From Wenzhouxiangella limi (GTDB taxonomy: Bacteria; Pseudomonadota; Gammaproteobacteria; Xanthomonadales; Wenzhouxiangellaceae): a stretch of DNA of 64,000 bases. This document shows, piece after piece, positions 27,499 through 35,110 of this stretch (position 1 is the first letter of the stretch; every line of letters starts with the position of its first letter). Made by a program: the position numbers and the translations under genes. The notes beneath the pieces are model-generated. The model saw nothing but the letters and a program-made list of their open reading frames with translations. It was not told the DNA's origin and did not search any database. The stretch is taken from the NCBI RefSeq assembly GCF_010499265.1, contig NZ_JAAGSC010000040.1, positions 62,001-126,000 of the forward strand, written 5' to 3'.

Positions 27499-29289
27499 AT
27501 GCCTAGCTGCAAGGACTCAGCCCGCCAAGCGCACTTGACGGTGCATCGGATTCGACCCCGGCGCGTGCTGATGTCGATTTTTCTGCTGGGCATTCTGACG
27601 GCTTGTGCCACGCCCGAGCCGGCGTCCGTTGATGGGTCTGGTGCACCGCGACCGTCGGCCGGGGAAGTGACCGCCGGCGTCGCCGCCGCCCACCCGCTGG
27701 CGGTGGAGGCCGGGCTGGACGTTCTGGCTCGTGGCGGCACGGCCGCGGACGCCGCGGTTGCCGTGCAGGCCATGCTGGGACTGGTGGAGCCGCAGAGCTC
27801 GGGCATCGGCGGTGGGGCTTTCCTGCTCCATTACGCCGCCGACAGCGGGGAGATCACCGCCTTCAGCGGTCGCGAGACCGCACCGGCCGGCGCCGAGCCG
27901 GACATGTTTCTCGATGCCGAGGGCGAACCCTTGAGCTGGTTCGAGGCCATCGTCGGCGGCCGTGCGGTTGGCGTGACGGGCGTGATGCCCATGCTGGGCG
28001 CGGCGCAGCAGCGTTTCGGTGCCCTGCCTTGGTCGGCCTTGTTCGATGCCTCGATCGGTGCGGCCGAAGACGGTTTCGAGGTGCCGCAGCGCCTGGCCCG
28101 CTTCGCCGCCGGCGGACGCTGGCCGCAGGCCGAGGTGCCAGACGTGATCGAGTTGTTCACCAACGCCGAAGGCGAGACCATTTCCGCCGGCGAGATCTGG
28201 CGCAACCCCGCCTACGGCCAGACCCTGCGGCGCATGGCCGAGCGCGGTCCGCGCACCCTGCTGGAGCCGCCGATCTCGACCCGCATCATCGAGCGGGCCA
28301 GCCAGCCGCCGCTGCCCGGCACGCTGGTCCAGGCCGATTTCGATGCCTACGCCCCGGTCATGTCCGAGGCGATCTGCGGGGGCTTTCTCGACCACCGCGT
28401 GTGCGTTCCGCCGCCGCCGTCCAGCGGCGTCGCCCTCCTGCAGATGCTGGCCCTGCTCGAACACACCGATATCGATCAGCGCGGTCCCGACGACCCGGTG
28501 GCCTGGCTGCAGTTTGCCGAGGCCAGCCGCCTGATGTATGCCGATCGCAACCAGTACGTGGCCGACCCGGCGTTTGTCGATGTGCCGGTGGCCGGGCTGC
28601 TGGATCCCGCCTACGTGGCCGAGCGCGCCGAACTGATCGGCGATCGCGCCGGCTCGCTGCCGGAGGCCGGGTCCCCGCCCGGACTGGCCTGGGCGCCGGA
28701 CGACCGTTTCCGCCACACCGGCACCAGCCACTTCGTGGTGGTCGATGCGGCGGGCAACGTCGTCACCATGACCACCTCGGTCGAATCGATCTTCGGTACC
28801 GGCCGGACCGTGGGCGGCTTTTTCCTCAACAATCAGCTGACCGATTTTTCCTTCGTCCCGGAAGTCGACGGCGTGCCGGTGGCCAACGCGGTCGAGCCGG
28901 GCAAGCGGCCGCGCTCTTCCATGTCGCCGGTGCTGGTGTTTGACGTAGACGATCGGCTGGTCGCCGCCCTGGGCTCGCCCGGCGGCTCGGCTATCCTGGC
29001 CTACAACGCCAAGACCATCGTCGGTTTACTGGCCTGGGAACTGAGCCTGCAGGACGCCATCGACCTGCCCAATCTGGTCACCCTGGGCGAGAACTTCTTC
29101 GGCGAGGCATCGAAGTTTCCGGAGGATGTGCGCACCGGCCTGGTCGAGCTCGGCATCGACGTCCAGCCGGGCCGCGGCGAGGAGTCGGGCCTGCACGGCG
29201 TGGTGTTCCATGCCGACGGCCGGGTTGAAGGCGCGGCCGATCCCCGACGGGAAGGCATCTGGCGCACGCTGGTCGACCAGGAAGGATAA
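27499..29289 (+). CDS. ggt: Gamma-glutamyltransferase, predicted lipoprotein
   Basis: Hydrolyses or transfers the gamma-glutamyl group of glutathione and related peptides. Starting at ATG 27499 gives 596 aa; an in-frame ATG lies upstream at 27346, but it would add 51 residues without any signal character. A basic n-region (RIRPRR) precedes LLGILTAC, a good lipobox, so the enzyme is probably anchored rather than soluble in the periplasm. The autocatalytic cleavage site is visible at Thr409 in HTGTSHFVVVDAAG, followed by TTSVESIFGTG. Large-subunit motifs such as GGTAADAAVA and PQSSGIGGG are intact, and PRSSMSPVLVF is present near the C-terminus. Confidence 0.92.
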   Translation: MPSCKDSARQAHLTVHRIRPRRVLMSIFLLGILTACATPEPASVDGSGAPRPSAGEVTAGVAAAHPLAVEAGLDVLARGGTAADAAVAVQAMLGLVEPQSSGIGGGAFLLHYAADSGEITAFSGRETAPAGAEPDMFLDAEGEPLSWFEAIVGGRAVGVTGVMPMLGAAQQRFGALPWSALFDASIGAAEDGFEVPQRLARFAAGGRWPQAEVPDVIELFTNAEGETISAGEIWRNPAYGQTLRRMAERGPRTLLEPPISTRIIERASQPPLPGTLVQADFDAYAPVMSEAICGGFLDHRVCVPPPPSSGVALLQMLALLEHTDIDQRGPDDPVAWLQFAEASRLMYADRNQYVADPAFVDVPVAGLLDPAYVAERAELIGDRAGSLPEAGSPPGLAWAPDDRFRHTGTSHFVVVDAAGNVVTMTTSVESIFGTGRTVGGFFLNNQLTDFSFVPEVDGVPVANAVEPGKRPRSSMSPVLVFDVDDRLVAALGSPGGSAILAYNAKTIVGLLAWELSLQDAIDLPNLVTLGENFFGEASKFPEDVRTGLVELGIDVQPGRGEESGLHGVVFHADGRVEGAADPRREGIWRTLVDQEG

Positions 29290-29329
29290 GTCAGAGCCAG
29301 CCGTATTGTCACGACTCCGGTTGTGGACA

Positions 29330-29530
29330 CGGACTCAATGTCGTAGATCGGCGCGAGCTCCAATCGGGGGTCCTTGGAAGCGGGATCCCAGAAGAAGGCG
29401 AGGTTGCCAAAGTGACGATCGTTGTTGTGTATGAGCTGTCCGAAGGCCTCGGTCAGCAATATTCGGCTGCCGATGTTGATAGCTACATCCAAGCCCGTGC
29501 GCACGGTAACGTTGTCTCGATGCCAAAGGC
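29330..29530 (-). pseudogene. Remnant of a HipA/YjjJ-like kinase toxin
   Basis: On the minus strand the frame reads AFGQLIHNNDRHFGN then LAFFWDPASKDPRLEL and APIYDIE (about 29337-29447). This is the catalytic Asp-His-x-x-Asn loop and following segment of HipA-type kinases of the YjjJ kind (F-G-x-L-I-x-N-x-D-x-H-x-G-N-L-x-F and LAPxYD). The N-terminal two-thirds and the C-terminus are gone: downstream the frame simply continues antisense through the ggt end. The 5' limit of homology is uncertain, since the frame remains open to about 29550. Confidence 0.65.
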
Positions 29531-29548
29531 CAAATCTTGGCGCAGCTA
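29412..29548 (+). pseudogene. Possible truncated antitoxin preceding the ParE-like gene
   Basis: A short plus-strand frame from GTG 29412 ends at TAA 29548, overlapping the toxin start by 12 bases, as antitoxin genes often do. Its second half, YSAADVDSYIQARAHGNVV then SMPKAKSWRS, looks like an antitoxin C-terminus, while its first half is antisense to the HipA remnant. I read it as an antitoxin whose N-terminal DNA-binding part was lost at about 29450. This is tentative. Confidence 0.3.
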
Positions 29549-29833
29549 ATCTATTCCCGCCAAGCGCTATCGGATCTTGATCGGCGCATTGATTTTCTGC
29601 TCGAAACGGACCCGACTGCGGCAGTAGAAACCGCAGAGCTCATTTCAGAGGCAATACAAATTCTTGGGAATCATCCGCTCATCGGGCGGGTCGCTGAGCT
29701 GGACATGAGGGAGTTGGTCATCTCACGCGGTCGGACTGGCTATCTTGCGCTGGACATTGACGAGGAGGCGCACGATGCGGTGCTGATTCTTGCAATCCGG
29801 CATCAACGAGAAGCTGGCTTTGTTACGGAATAG
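29537..29833 (+). CDS. RelE/ParE-family toxin
   Basis: A 98-residue protein from a TTG start. It has the ParE layout: IYSRQALSDLDRRIDFLL (two helices), NHPLIGRVAELDMRELVISR, then GYLALDIDEEAHDAVLILA and the terminal IRHQREAG signature. ParE toxins poison DNA gyrase, RelE toxins cleave mRNA; the C-terminal AIRHQRE motif is typical of the ParE-like branch. No complete antitoxin gene is adjacent on the same strand, only the possible truncated frame overlapping its start, so this toxin may be orphaned or inactive. Confidence 0.82.
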   Translation: MAQLIYSRQALSDLDRRIDFLLETDPTAAVETAELISEAIQILGNHPLIGRVAELDMRELVISRGRTGYLALDIDEEAHDAVLILAIRHQREAGFVTE

Positions 29834-29888
29834 GTGACTGTTAGTGCGTCGTGGCGCTTTGGGCATTCAATGGCAACCGGGAATTCGG

Positions 29889-30188
29889 TTACGGATAGTC
29901 GTCTTCGCGCTGATGGCGAATTGCAACAACCGTCACGGTTTGATGGTCTTCGATCTCGAATAGCGCGACGTAGCCCGCCCCTCCAAAAGGAATGATCAGC
30001 TCGCGCAGCAGCGGATGTTCATGGTCGGCCTGGCGGCAGGAGAAGGGAAATTCTTCCAGAAATGACCAGGCGCGTTCGATGATTTGCAGAGCCCGTTCTG
30101 CTGCCGGCGGGTCGCGCTCCACCAGAAAGCGGTACAGCCGTTCAATGTCCGCCTTCGCTTCCAGCGTGAAGCGGACGCGGTAGCTCAT
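29889..30188 (-). CDS. RelE/ParE-family toxin of a complete TA pair
   Basis: A 99-residue ParE-like toxin: MSYRVRFTLEAKADIERLY, an alpha-hairpin, FPFSCRQADHEHPLLRELII, GYVALFEIEDHQTVTVVA and IRHQREDDY. Its start overlaps the antitoxin stop by 4 bp (ATGA), giving coupled translation with antitoxin first. It shares the fold and C-terminal motif with the toxin at 29537 but is too different to be a recent duplicate. Confidence 0.87.
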   Translation of the reverse strand: MSYRVRFTLEAKADIERLYRFLVERDPPAAERALQIIERAWSFLEEFPFSCRQADHEHPLLRELIIPFGGAGYVALFEIEDHQTVTVVAIRHQREDDYP

Positions 30189-30451
30189 TTTCCCTGTCTG
30201 GATTCGTCGAGGATGGCGTTCAGCGACCCCATCACTTCATCTTTCGATGCGTAGTGCCCGGTAGATTTGGCGAGCTCCGAGGAGCCTAGTCCGCGGGCCA
30301 CGAACGCGTTCTGGATCTTCCGGCGTTCGATTTGTTTGCGCAAGGCTTCTTCGGAGAAGTTGCTCAGCGACTCCCCTTCTCTCAGGACGCTTTCCGCTTC
30401 CCGGCGCAGTTCCGGGGTCACGCGCAGCGGTGGAATGGTGGCGGTTTTCAT
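30185..30451 (-). CDS. Antitoxin of the ParE-like pair (RHH-type)
   Basis: An 88-residue protein (start at the ATG of MKTATIPPLRV; an in-frame extension upstream would cross its operator). TATIPPLRVTPELRREAESV forms the beta strand and helix expected of a ribbon-helix-helix DNA-binding domain, followed by LSNFSEEALRKQIERRK. The C-terminal part would wrap the toxin. A perfect 14-bp palindrome lies 17 bases upstream of the start and overlaps the likely transcription start, fitting autoregulation. Confidence 0.82.
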   Translation of the reverse strand: MKTATIPPLRVTPELRREAESVLREGESLSNFSEEALRKQIERRKIQNAFVARGLGSSELAKSTGHYASKDEVMGSLNAILDESRQGK

Positions 30452-30467
30452 GGGCGACTCACAATGC

Positions 30468-30491
30468 ATTGCATATGCAATACATGTTATA
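30468..30491 (-). promoter_or_regulatory. Operator palindrome and -10 of the toxin-antitoxin operon
   Basis: ATTGCATATGCAAT at 30468-30481 is a perfect palindrome. On the minus strand a TATAAC -10 (30486-30491) lies just upstream, with a TTGCCG -35 at 30507-30512 at a short 15-base spacing. The palindrome would cover the start point, the usual place for antitoxin binding. Confidence 0.6.
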
Positions 30492-30539
30492 CCCGCGATG
30501 TCCATGCGGCAAGACCGGCTGAAAGCTGGCTCGATTTTT

Positions 30540-30794
30540 TCAGACGCCGGCGTTGCGTTTTTCAATTGATTTTATCGGGCTAGGGGTGATACTGACGCCG
30601 AACAAGGGCTCCAGCCAGCGGATGTGCAGCACGATCAAGTGATGGATCAGCGCGCAGCCGACGATCGTACCGGCCAGCACCAGCACGGCCTCGAACGCGC
30701 CGTTGGCGCGGGCTTCCACCCAGGCCTGGATGGGCACGATGGCGAGCATGCCGAAGATCAGCGGCAACAGCAGCAGGCTCGTGCGGCGCACCGC
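30540..30794 (-). pseudogene. Internally deleted acyltransferase-3 family remnant
   Basis: The minus-strand frame reads RRTSLLLLPLIFGMLAIVP and IQAWVEARANG, the start of the core of acyltransferase-3/OpgC-like membrane proteins (R-R-x-x-x-L-L-x-P-L-x-F-G-M), and passes directly into AFEAVLVLAGTIVGCALIHH and HIRWLEPLFGVS, which is the C-terminal helix and tail of the same family. Some 200 residues that should lie between are missing. Upstream, family similarity stops near 30794, where an unrelated antisense frame begins. Confidence 0.6.
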
Positions 30795-30797
30795 CAG

Positions 30798-31163
30798 CCT
30801 GCCCGGGCGCTGTGGCGCTGGTACAAGCCCCGGGTCGACGAGCCGGCCTATCCCGACCGCTTTCTGGTCAAGATGTTGGGCCGGGAATTTCTCGTCCCGG
30901 CCATGGATATTGAATATGCCCAGGCTGCGGGCAACTACGCCAACCTGGTCGTCGGCGGGCGCGAGTACCCGCTTCGCAGCACCATGAAGGGCCTGCTGCA
31001 GCGACTGGATCCCGAGCGATTTCGCCGCGTGCACCGCAGCTACCTGGTTCGCATTGATCAGGTGACCGAGATCAAGCCGCTGGAAAGCGGCGATGCCCGG
31101 CTCACGTTGAGCAGCGGCGCCGTCGTGCCCTGCTCGCGCCGCTATCGCGCCGAGCTGTCCTGA
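30798..31163 (+). pseudogene. LytTR-family DNA-binding protein, 5'-truncated
   Basis: The frame ending at 31163 encodes a complete LytTR DNA-binding domain: FLVKMLGREFLVPAMDIEYA, GNYANLVVGGREYPLRSTMK, LDPERFRRVHRSYLVRIDQV and a final SGAVVPCSRRYRAEL. Recognisable sequence begins at RALWRWYKPRVDEPAY (about 30804); everything before is antisense to the acyltransferase remnant. The normal N-terminal membrane or receiver part and its start codon are therefore gone. An internal ATG at 30872 could still express most of the domain, so residual function is possible. Confidence 0.65.
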
Positions 31164-31234
31164 ATCCGATGCGCGCGCCGTCTTTGATGGCGGTCTCGAC
31201 GAATGATAGCGTGGCCAGTTAGTGGCCCACTAGA

Positions 31235-33346
31235 CTACTTTCCCGGGCGCATGAACCAGCACTGGTGAATGCGCTGGTTGCGCTGGAAGTCCTTCGGGAT
31301 CGACCAGGCGGTGCGGTCCTCGACGGCGTAGCGGGTTGCCAGGGAGGGATCGAGGCGGAACTTGCGCAGATTGGTCGAAAAGATCAAGGTGCCCTCGGGC
31401 TTGAGCAGGTCCATGGCGTCGGTGATGAGTGCGACGTGATCGCGCTGAATGTCGAGGGTGTCGTCCATGCGCTTGGAGTTGGAAAAGCTCGGCGGGTCGA
31501 GAAAGATCAGATCGAATCGCTTTGGACAGTCTTTGATCCAGCGCATGCAGTCGGCGCGCACCAGTTCGTGGACCGGGCTGTTGAGCTGGTTGAGGTGCAG
31601 GTTGCTGCGCGTCCAGTCCAGGTAGGTGGCCGACAAATCAACGCTGGTGGTGCTGGCCGCACCGCCTAAGCCGGCGTGAACCGTGGCCGCACCGGTGTAG
31701 CAGAACAGGTTCAAAAAATCCTTGCTGTGAGCGTTTTCCCCGATCCAGCGCCGGACCGGTCGATGATCGAGAAACAGGCCGGTGTCGAGGTAGTCGGTCA
31801 GGTTGATCAGCAGGCGGCAGGGCCCTTCGCGCACTTCAAGAAACTCCTCGCGCTCGCCCTGCCGGGCGTACTGGCGCTCGCCGCGCTGACGCTCGCGCAC
31901 CTTGAACACCAGCCGCTGCGGTTCGGTCTCCAGCACCCCGGGCAGCACGCTCAAGGCTGAGCGCAGCCGTGACTGGGCGCGCGCCGGATCGATGCTGGCC
32001 GGCGGGGCGTATTCCTGCACGTGCAGCCAGCGGCCGTCGGTGGTCTCGTAGACGTCCACGGCCAGGGCGTACTCGGGGATATCGGCGTCGTAGACGCGGT
32101 AGCAGCTGACGTCCTCGCGGCGCAGCCAGCGGGCCAGCTGGCGCAGGTTCTTGGTGATCCGGTTGACCAGGTCGGGGGCGGCTTCACTGCAGTCCTCGTC
32201 GCGGCGCTCACCGATCTCGAAGCGCTCCAGCCGGCACTCCAGCGGACCGTTGAAGAACTGCCAGCTCTGCTCGGGCTTCAGGCCGAGGCGGCCGTCGGCG
32301 CCGTTGAGCACCATCGCCCGCCAGCCCGGAAAATGGCGCTTGAGGGTCTCGCCCAGGCGCAGGTACAGGGGAATAAGCTCGTGGCGCTCGGCCAGGCGCT
32401 CGCCGTAGGGTGGGTTGGTGGCGACCAGGCCGCAAGCGGCGTCGGCGGGCGGCCGGGCCCGGGCGATTTCGCGCTGCTCGACGCTGATCTGGTCGGCCAG
32501 GCCGGTCCGGCGCAGATGGGCCAGGCTCGCGGCCACCGATTCGGGGTCGTAATCGTAGCCCGCGATGTTGGGCAAGGATTTAAGCCCGCGCTCCTGGCGC
32601 TCCAGCGCCTCCTCCAGCAGTTCTTTCCAGACGCTCTCGTCGTGGCCGCGCCAGCCAAAAAACCCGAACCGGGTCCGCAGCAGCCCGGGTGCGGTATCGC
32701 TGGCCAGCCAGGCCGCCTCAATCAGCAGGGTGCCGGAGCCGCACATCGGGTCGACGAATCCACCGCCTGCCGTTGCCACGTCGCGCCAGCCGCCGCGCAC
32801 CAGCATGGCCGCGGCCAGGTTTTCCTTCAGCGGCGCGATCCGACCCTCGCGCCGGTAGCCGCGCCGGTGCAGGCTGTCGCCGGCCAAGTCGATGGCGACC
32901 GTGGTGGCGGTGCCTGCCATGTGCACGTTGATGCGCACATCCGGGGTCTCGGTATCGACCGACGGCCGGCTGCCGGTGCGCTCGCGGATCTGGTCGACCA
33001 CGGCGTCCTTGACCCGCTGCTCGGCAAAGCGGCTGTGGCCGATAGCCGCCCGGATACCGGTGAAATCCACCGCCAGGGTCTGCTCGGGGCCGAGGTGGGC
33101 CGACCAGTCGATCTGCCCGACGCCTTCGTACAAGGCTTGCTCGTCGGCGGCCTCGAACTGACCGACCGGCAGCAGCACGCGATTGGCCAGGCGCGACCAC
33201 AGGCAGGCGCGGTAGGCGCCGGCAAGATCATCCGAGAATTCAACCCCGCCGCGGCGGACGCGGATGCCGCCCAGCCCCAGGCCGCGCAGTTCTTCGGCCA
33301 GCAATTCTTCCAGCCCGTGCGGGGCGGTGGCAAACAGCGGCTTCAT
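31235..33346 (-). CDS. rlmKL: 23S rRNA bifunctional methyltransferase RlmKL
   Basis: Methylates 23S rRNA G2445 (N2, RlmL half) and G2069 (N7, RlmK half). The 703-residue length is that of fused gammaproteobacterial RlmKL. It contains an N-terminal ferredoxin-like/THUMP region (about 1-155), an N-terminal Rossmann methyltransferase with FVDPMCGSGTLLIEAA and the catalytic NPPYGERL, and a C-terminal Rossmann domain with LFCYTGAATVHAGLGGA and DPPSFSNSKRM. The gene is on the opposite strand to the LytTR remnant and starts about 45 bp beyond the end of the downstream GMC oxidoreductase gene. Confidence 0.95.
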   Translation of the reverse strand: MKPLFATAPHGLEELLAEELRGLGLGGIRVRRGGVEFSDDLAGAYRACLWSRLANRVLLPVGQFEAADEQALYEGVGQIDWSAHLGPEQTLAVDFTGIRAAIGHSRFAEQRVKDAVVDQIRERTGSRPSVDTETPDVRINVHMAGTATTVAIDLAGDSLHRRGYRREGRIAPLKENLAAAMLVRGGWRDVATAGGGFVDPMCGSGTLLIEAAWLASDTAPGLLRTRFGFFGWRGHDESVWKELLEEALERQERGLKSLPNIAGYDYDPESVAASLAHLRRTGLADQISVEQREIARARPPADAACGLVATNPPYGERLAERHELIPLYLRLGETLKRHFPGWRAMVLNGADGRLGLKPEQSWQFFNGPLECRLERFEIGERRDEDCSEAAPDLVNRITKNLRQLARWLRREDVSCYRVYDADIPEYALAVDVYETTDGRWLHVQEYAPPASIDPARAQSRLRSALSVLPGVLETEPQRLVFKVRERQRGERQYARQGEREEFLEVREGPCRLLINLTDYLDTGLFLDHRPVRRWIGENAHSKDFLNLFCYTGAATVHAGLGGAASTTSVDLSATYLDWTRSNLHLNQLNSPVHELVRADCMRWIKDCPKRFDLIFLDPPSFSNSKRMDDTLDIQRDHVALITDAMDLLKPEGTLIFSTNLRKFRLDPSLATRYAVEDRTAWSIPKDFQRNQRIHQCWFMRPGK

Positions 33347-33390
33347 GATCGACGAGGCAGCCCCGGAACCCGAATCTGCAGCACTTGTCG

Positions 33391-35010
33391 CTAGGCCGCT
33401 TCGGCGGTCTTGGGCACCGGCTTGGCCAGGGCTTCACCCAGAATCAGGTCGCAGGCTTTTTCCGCGATCATCACGGTCGGGGCGTTGGTGTTGCCACCGA
33501 CCAGCGACGGCATCACCGAGGCATCGATCACCCTCAAGCCCTCGATGCCGCGCACGCGCAGTTCGGGATCCACCACCGCATGCTCGTCGCTGCCCATGCG
33601 GCAGGTGCCGACCGGGTGGTAGATGGACTCGGCCTTGGCGCGGATGAAGTCGATCAGGCCGGCGCGCGTGGTGACCTCGTTGCCCGGATAAATCTCATGG
33701 CCGCGGAACGGCTTGAAGGCCGGCTGGTTGAGTACCTCGCGCGACAGGCGCACGCACTCGAGCATCATTTCCAGATCTTCCGGCGCGCTCAGATACTGGG
33801 GCTGGATGGCCGGCGGCCGGCGCGGATCGTCGGAGTGCAGGCCGATGCGGCCGCGGCTGGCCGGTCTGAGCGGGCAGGCGTGCAGGGTGTAGCCGTCGCC
33901 GGGCAGGCGGTTGCGGCCGTGATCGTCGAGCAGGGCGGGCACGAAATGCATCTGGACGTCGGGGCGGTCGTCGCGCCCGCGTCCGCTGACCAGAAAACCT
34001 CCGCCCTCGGCGATGTTGGAGGTGCCTTCGCCCTCGTGGTAGAGGAAGTACTTCAAGCCGACTCTGAGCTCGCTCAACTGGTCGTAGGTGATGGGCTGCG
34101 AGCAGCGGGTCAGGGTGCAGATGTCGAGGTGATCCTGCAGGTTGGCGCCGACGCCGTCCAGCGCATGCCGAACCTTGATTCCGGCGCGCTCCAGTTCAGC
34201 GGCCGGCCCGATCCCCGACAGCATCAGCAGCTGCGGCGAGTTGATCGCGCCGCCGGCGAGCAGCACTTCGGCCCGGGCCCGGGCGATGTGGGTCATCCCG
34301 CGGCGCTGGTAGCGCACGCCGGTGGCCCGCTGTCCGTCCAACTCCACGTTCAGGGTCAGGGCGCCGGTCAGCACCGTCAGGTTGGGGCGCGATCGGGCCG
34401 GGCGCAGGTAACCGACCGCGGTCGAGCAGCGCCGGCCGCCGCGCTGGGTGACCTGGTACAGCCCGAAACCACGCTGGGTCGGACCGTTGAAGTCGCGGTT
34501 GACGGCAAACCCGGCCTGTTCGGCGGCCCGGATAAAGACCTCGCTCAAGGGGTTGAAGTACGACAGGTCCTCGACGCTCAAGGGGCCGCCGACGCCGTGC
34601 AGCTCTGATTCACCGCGCGCCTGGTTCTGCGAGCGGATGAAATACGGCAGGACCTCGTCGAAGCTCCAGCCGGGATTGCCGGCTTCGGCCCAGTCGTCGT
34701 AGTCGCTGCGGTGGCCGCGGATGAAACACATCGCGTTGATCGAGCTCGAGCCGCCCAGTACCCGGCCCCTGGGCCAGTACAGGCGCCGGTTGTTGAGCTG
34801 GGGCTCCGGCTCGGTCTGGTAGTTCCAGTTCAGCGAGGTGAAATTGACCAGCTTGGCCAGCCCCGCGGGCATGTGGATAAAGGGATTCCAGTCGCGCGGG
34901 CCTGCCTCAAGCAGCAAGACACGGCAGTTCGGATCGGCGCTGAGCCGATGGGCCAGAACGCAGCCGGCCGAGCCGGCGCCAACGATGATGTAGTCGTAAG
35001 TCTTGGCCAT
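33391..35010 (-). CDS. GMC-family FAD oxidoreductase (choline/alcohol dehydrogenase-like)
   Basis: A 539-residue flavoenzyme oxidising an alcohol. The FAD-binding loop is VGAGSAGCVLAHRLS near the N-terminus, followed by LLLEAG and the GMC signature RGRVLGGSSSINAM; the second signature is GAINSPQLLMLSGIGP. The active-site His lies in YHPVGTCRMG and the Asn partner in GGNTNAPTVMIAEKA. The length and YWPRG-like segment resemble BetA/AlkJ, but no betB, betI or transporter is nearby, so I do not assign choline as substrate. It probably shares a transcript with rlmKL. Confidence 0.9.
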   Translation of the reverse strand: MAKTYDYIIVGAGSAGCVLAHRLSADPNCRVLLLEAGPRDWNPFIHMPAGLAKLVNFTSLNWNYQTEPEPQLNNRRLYWPRGRVLGGSSSINAMCFIRGHRSDYDDWAEAGNPGWSFDEVLPYFIRSQNQARGESELHGVGGPLSVEDLSYFNPLSEVFIRAAEQAGFAVNRDFNGPTQRGFGLYQVTQRGGRRCSTAVGYLRPARSRPNLTVLTGALTLNVELDGQRATGVRYQRRGMTHIARARAEVLLAGGAINSPQLLMLSGIGPAAELERAGIKVRHALDGVGANLQDHLDICTLTRCSQPITYDQLSELRVGLKYFLYHEGEGTSNIAEGGGFLVSGRGRDDRPDVQMHFVPALLDDHGRNRLPGDGYTLHACPLRPASRGRIGLHSDDPRRPPAIQPQYLSAPEDLEMMLECVRLSREVLNQPAFKPFRGHEIYPGNEVTTRAGLIDFIRAKAESIYHPVGTCRMGSDEHAVVDPELRVRGIEGLRVIDASVMPSLVGGNTNAPTVMIAEKACDLILGEALAKPVPKTAEAA

Positions 35011-35110
35011 GTAAACAGCGTCCGCAGCGTTGAAAGACAGTCTATCGCACCACCCAGCATAGGCTTGGGAATTAGAGCCGGCAGTCTAGGATGGCTCTTC
35101 GTCGAGGGCG

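Noticed and set aside
29001-29320. Minus-strand continuation of the HipA-like frame into the ggt gene
   Set aside because: The similarity to HipA ends near APIYDIE; beyond that the frame is antisense to the conserved ggt C-terminus.
31164-31234. GTGGCC repeats with partial inverted symmetry downstream of rlmKL
   Set aside because: The stem is imperfect and there is no T tract, so I could not call a terminator or attachment site.
32021-33394. Plus-strand open frame opposite rlmKL
   Set aside because: rlmKL on the minus strand is full length with both catalytic motifs; the plus frame has shadow composition.
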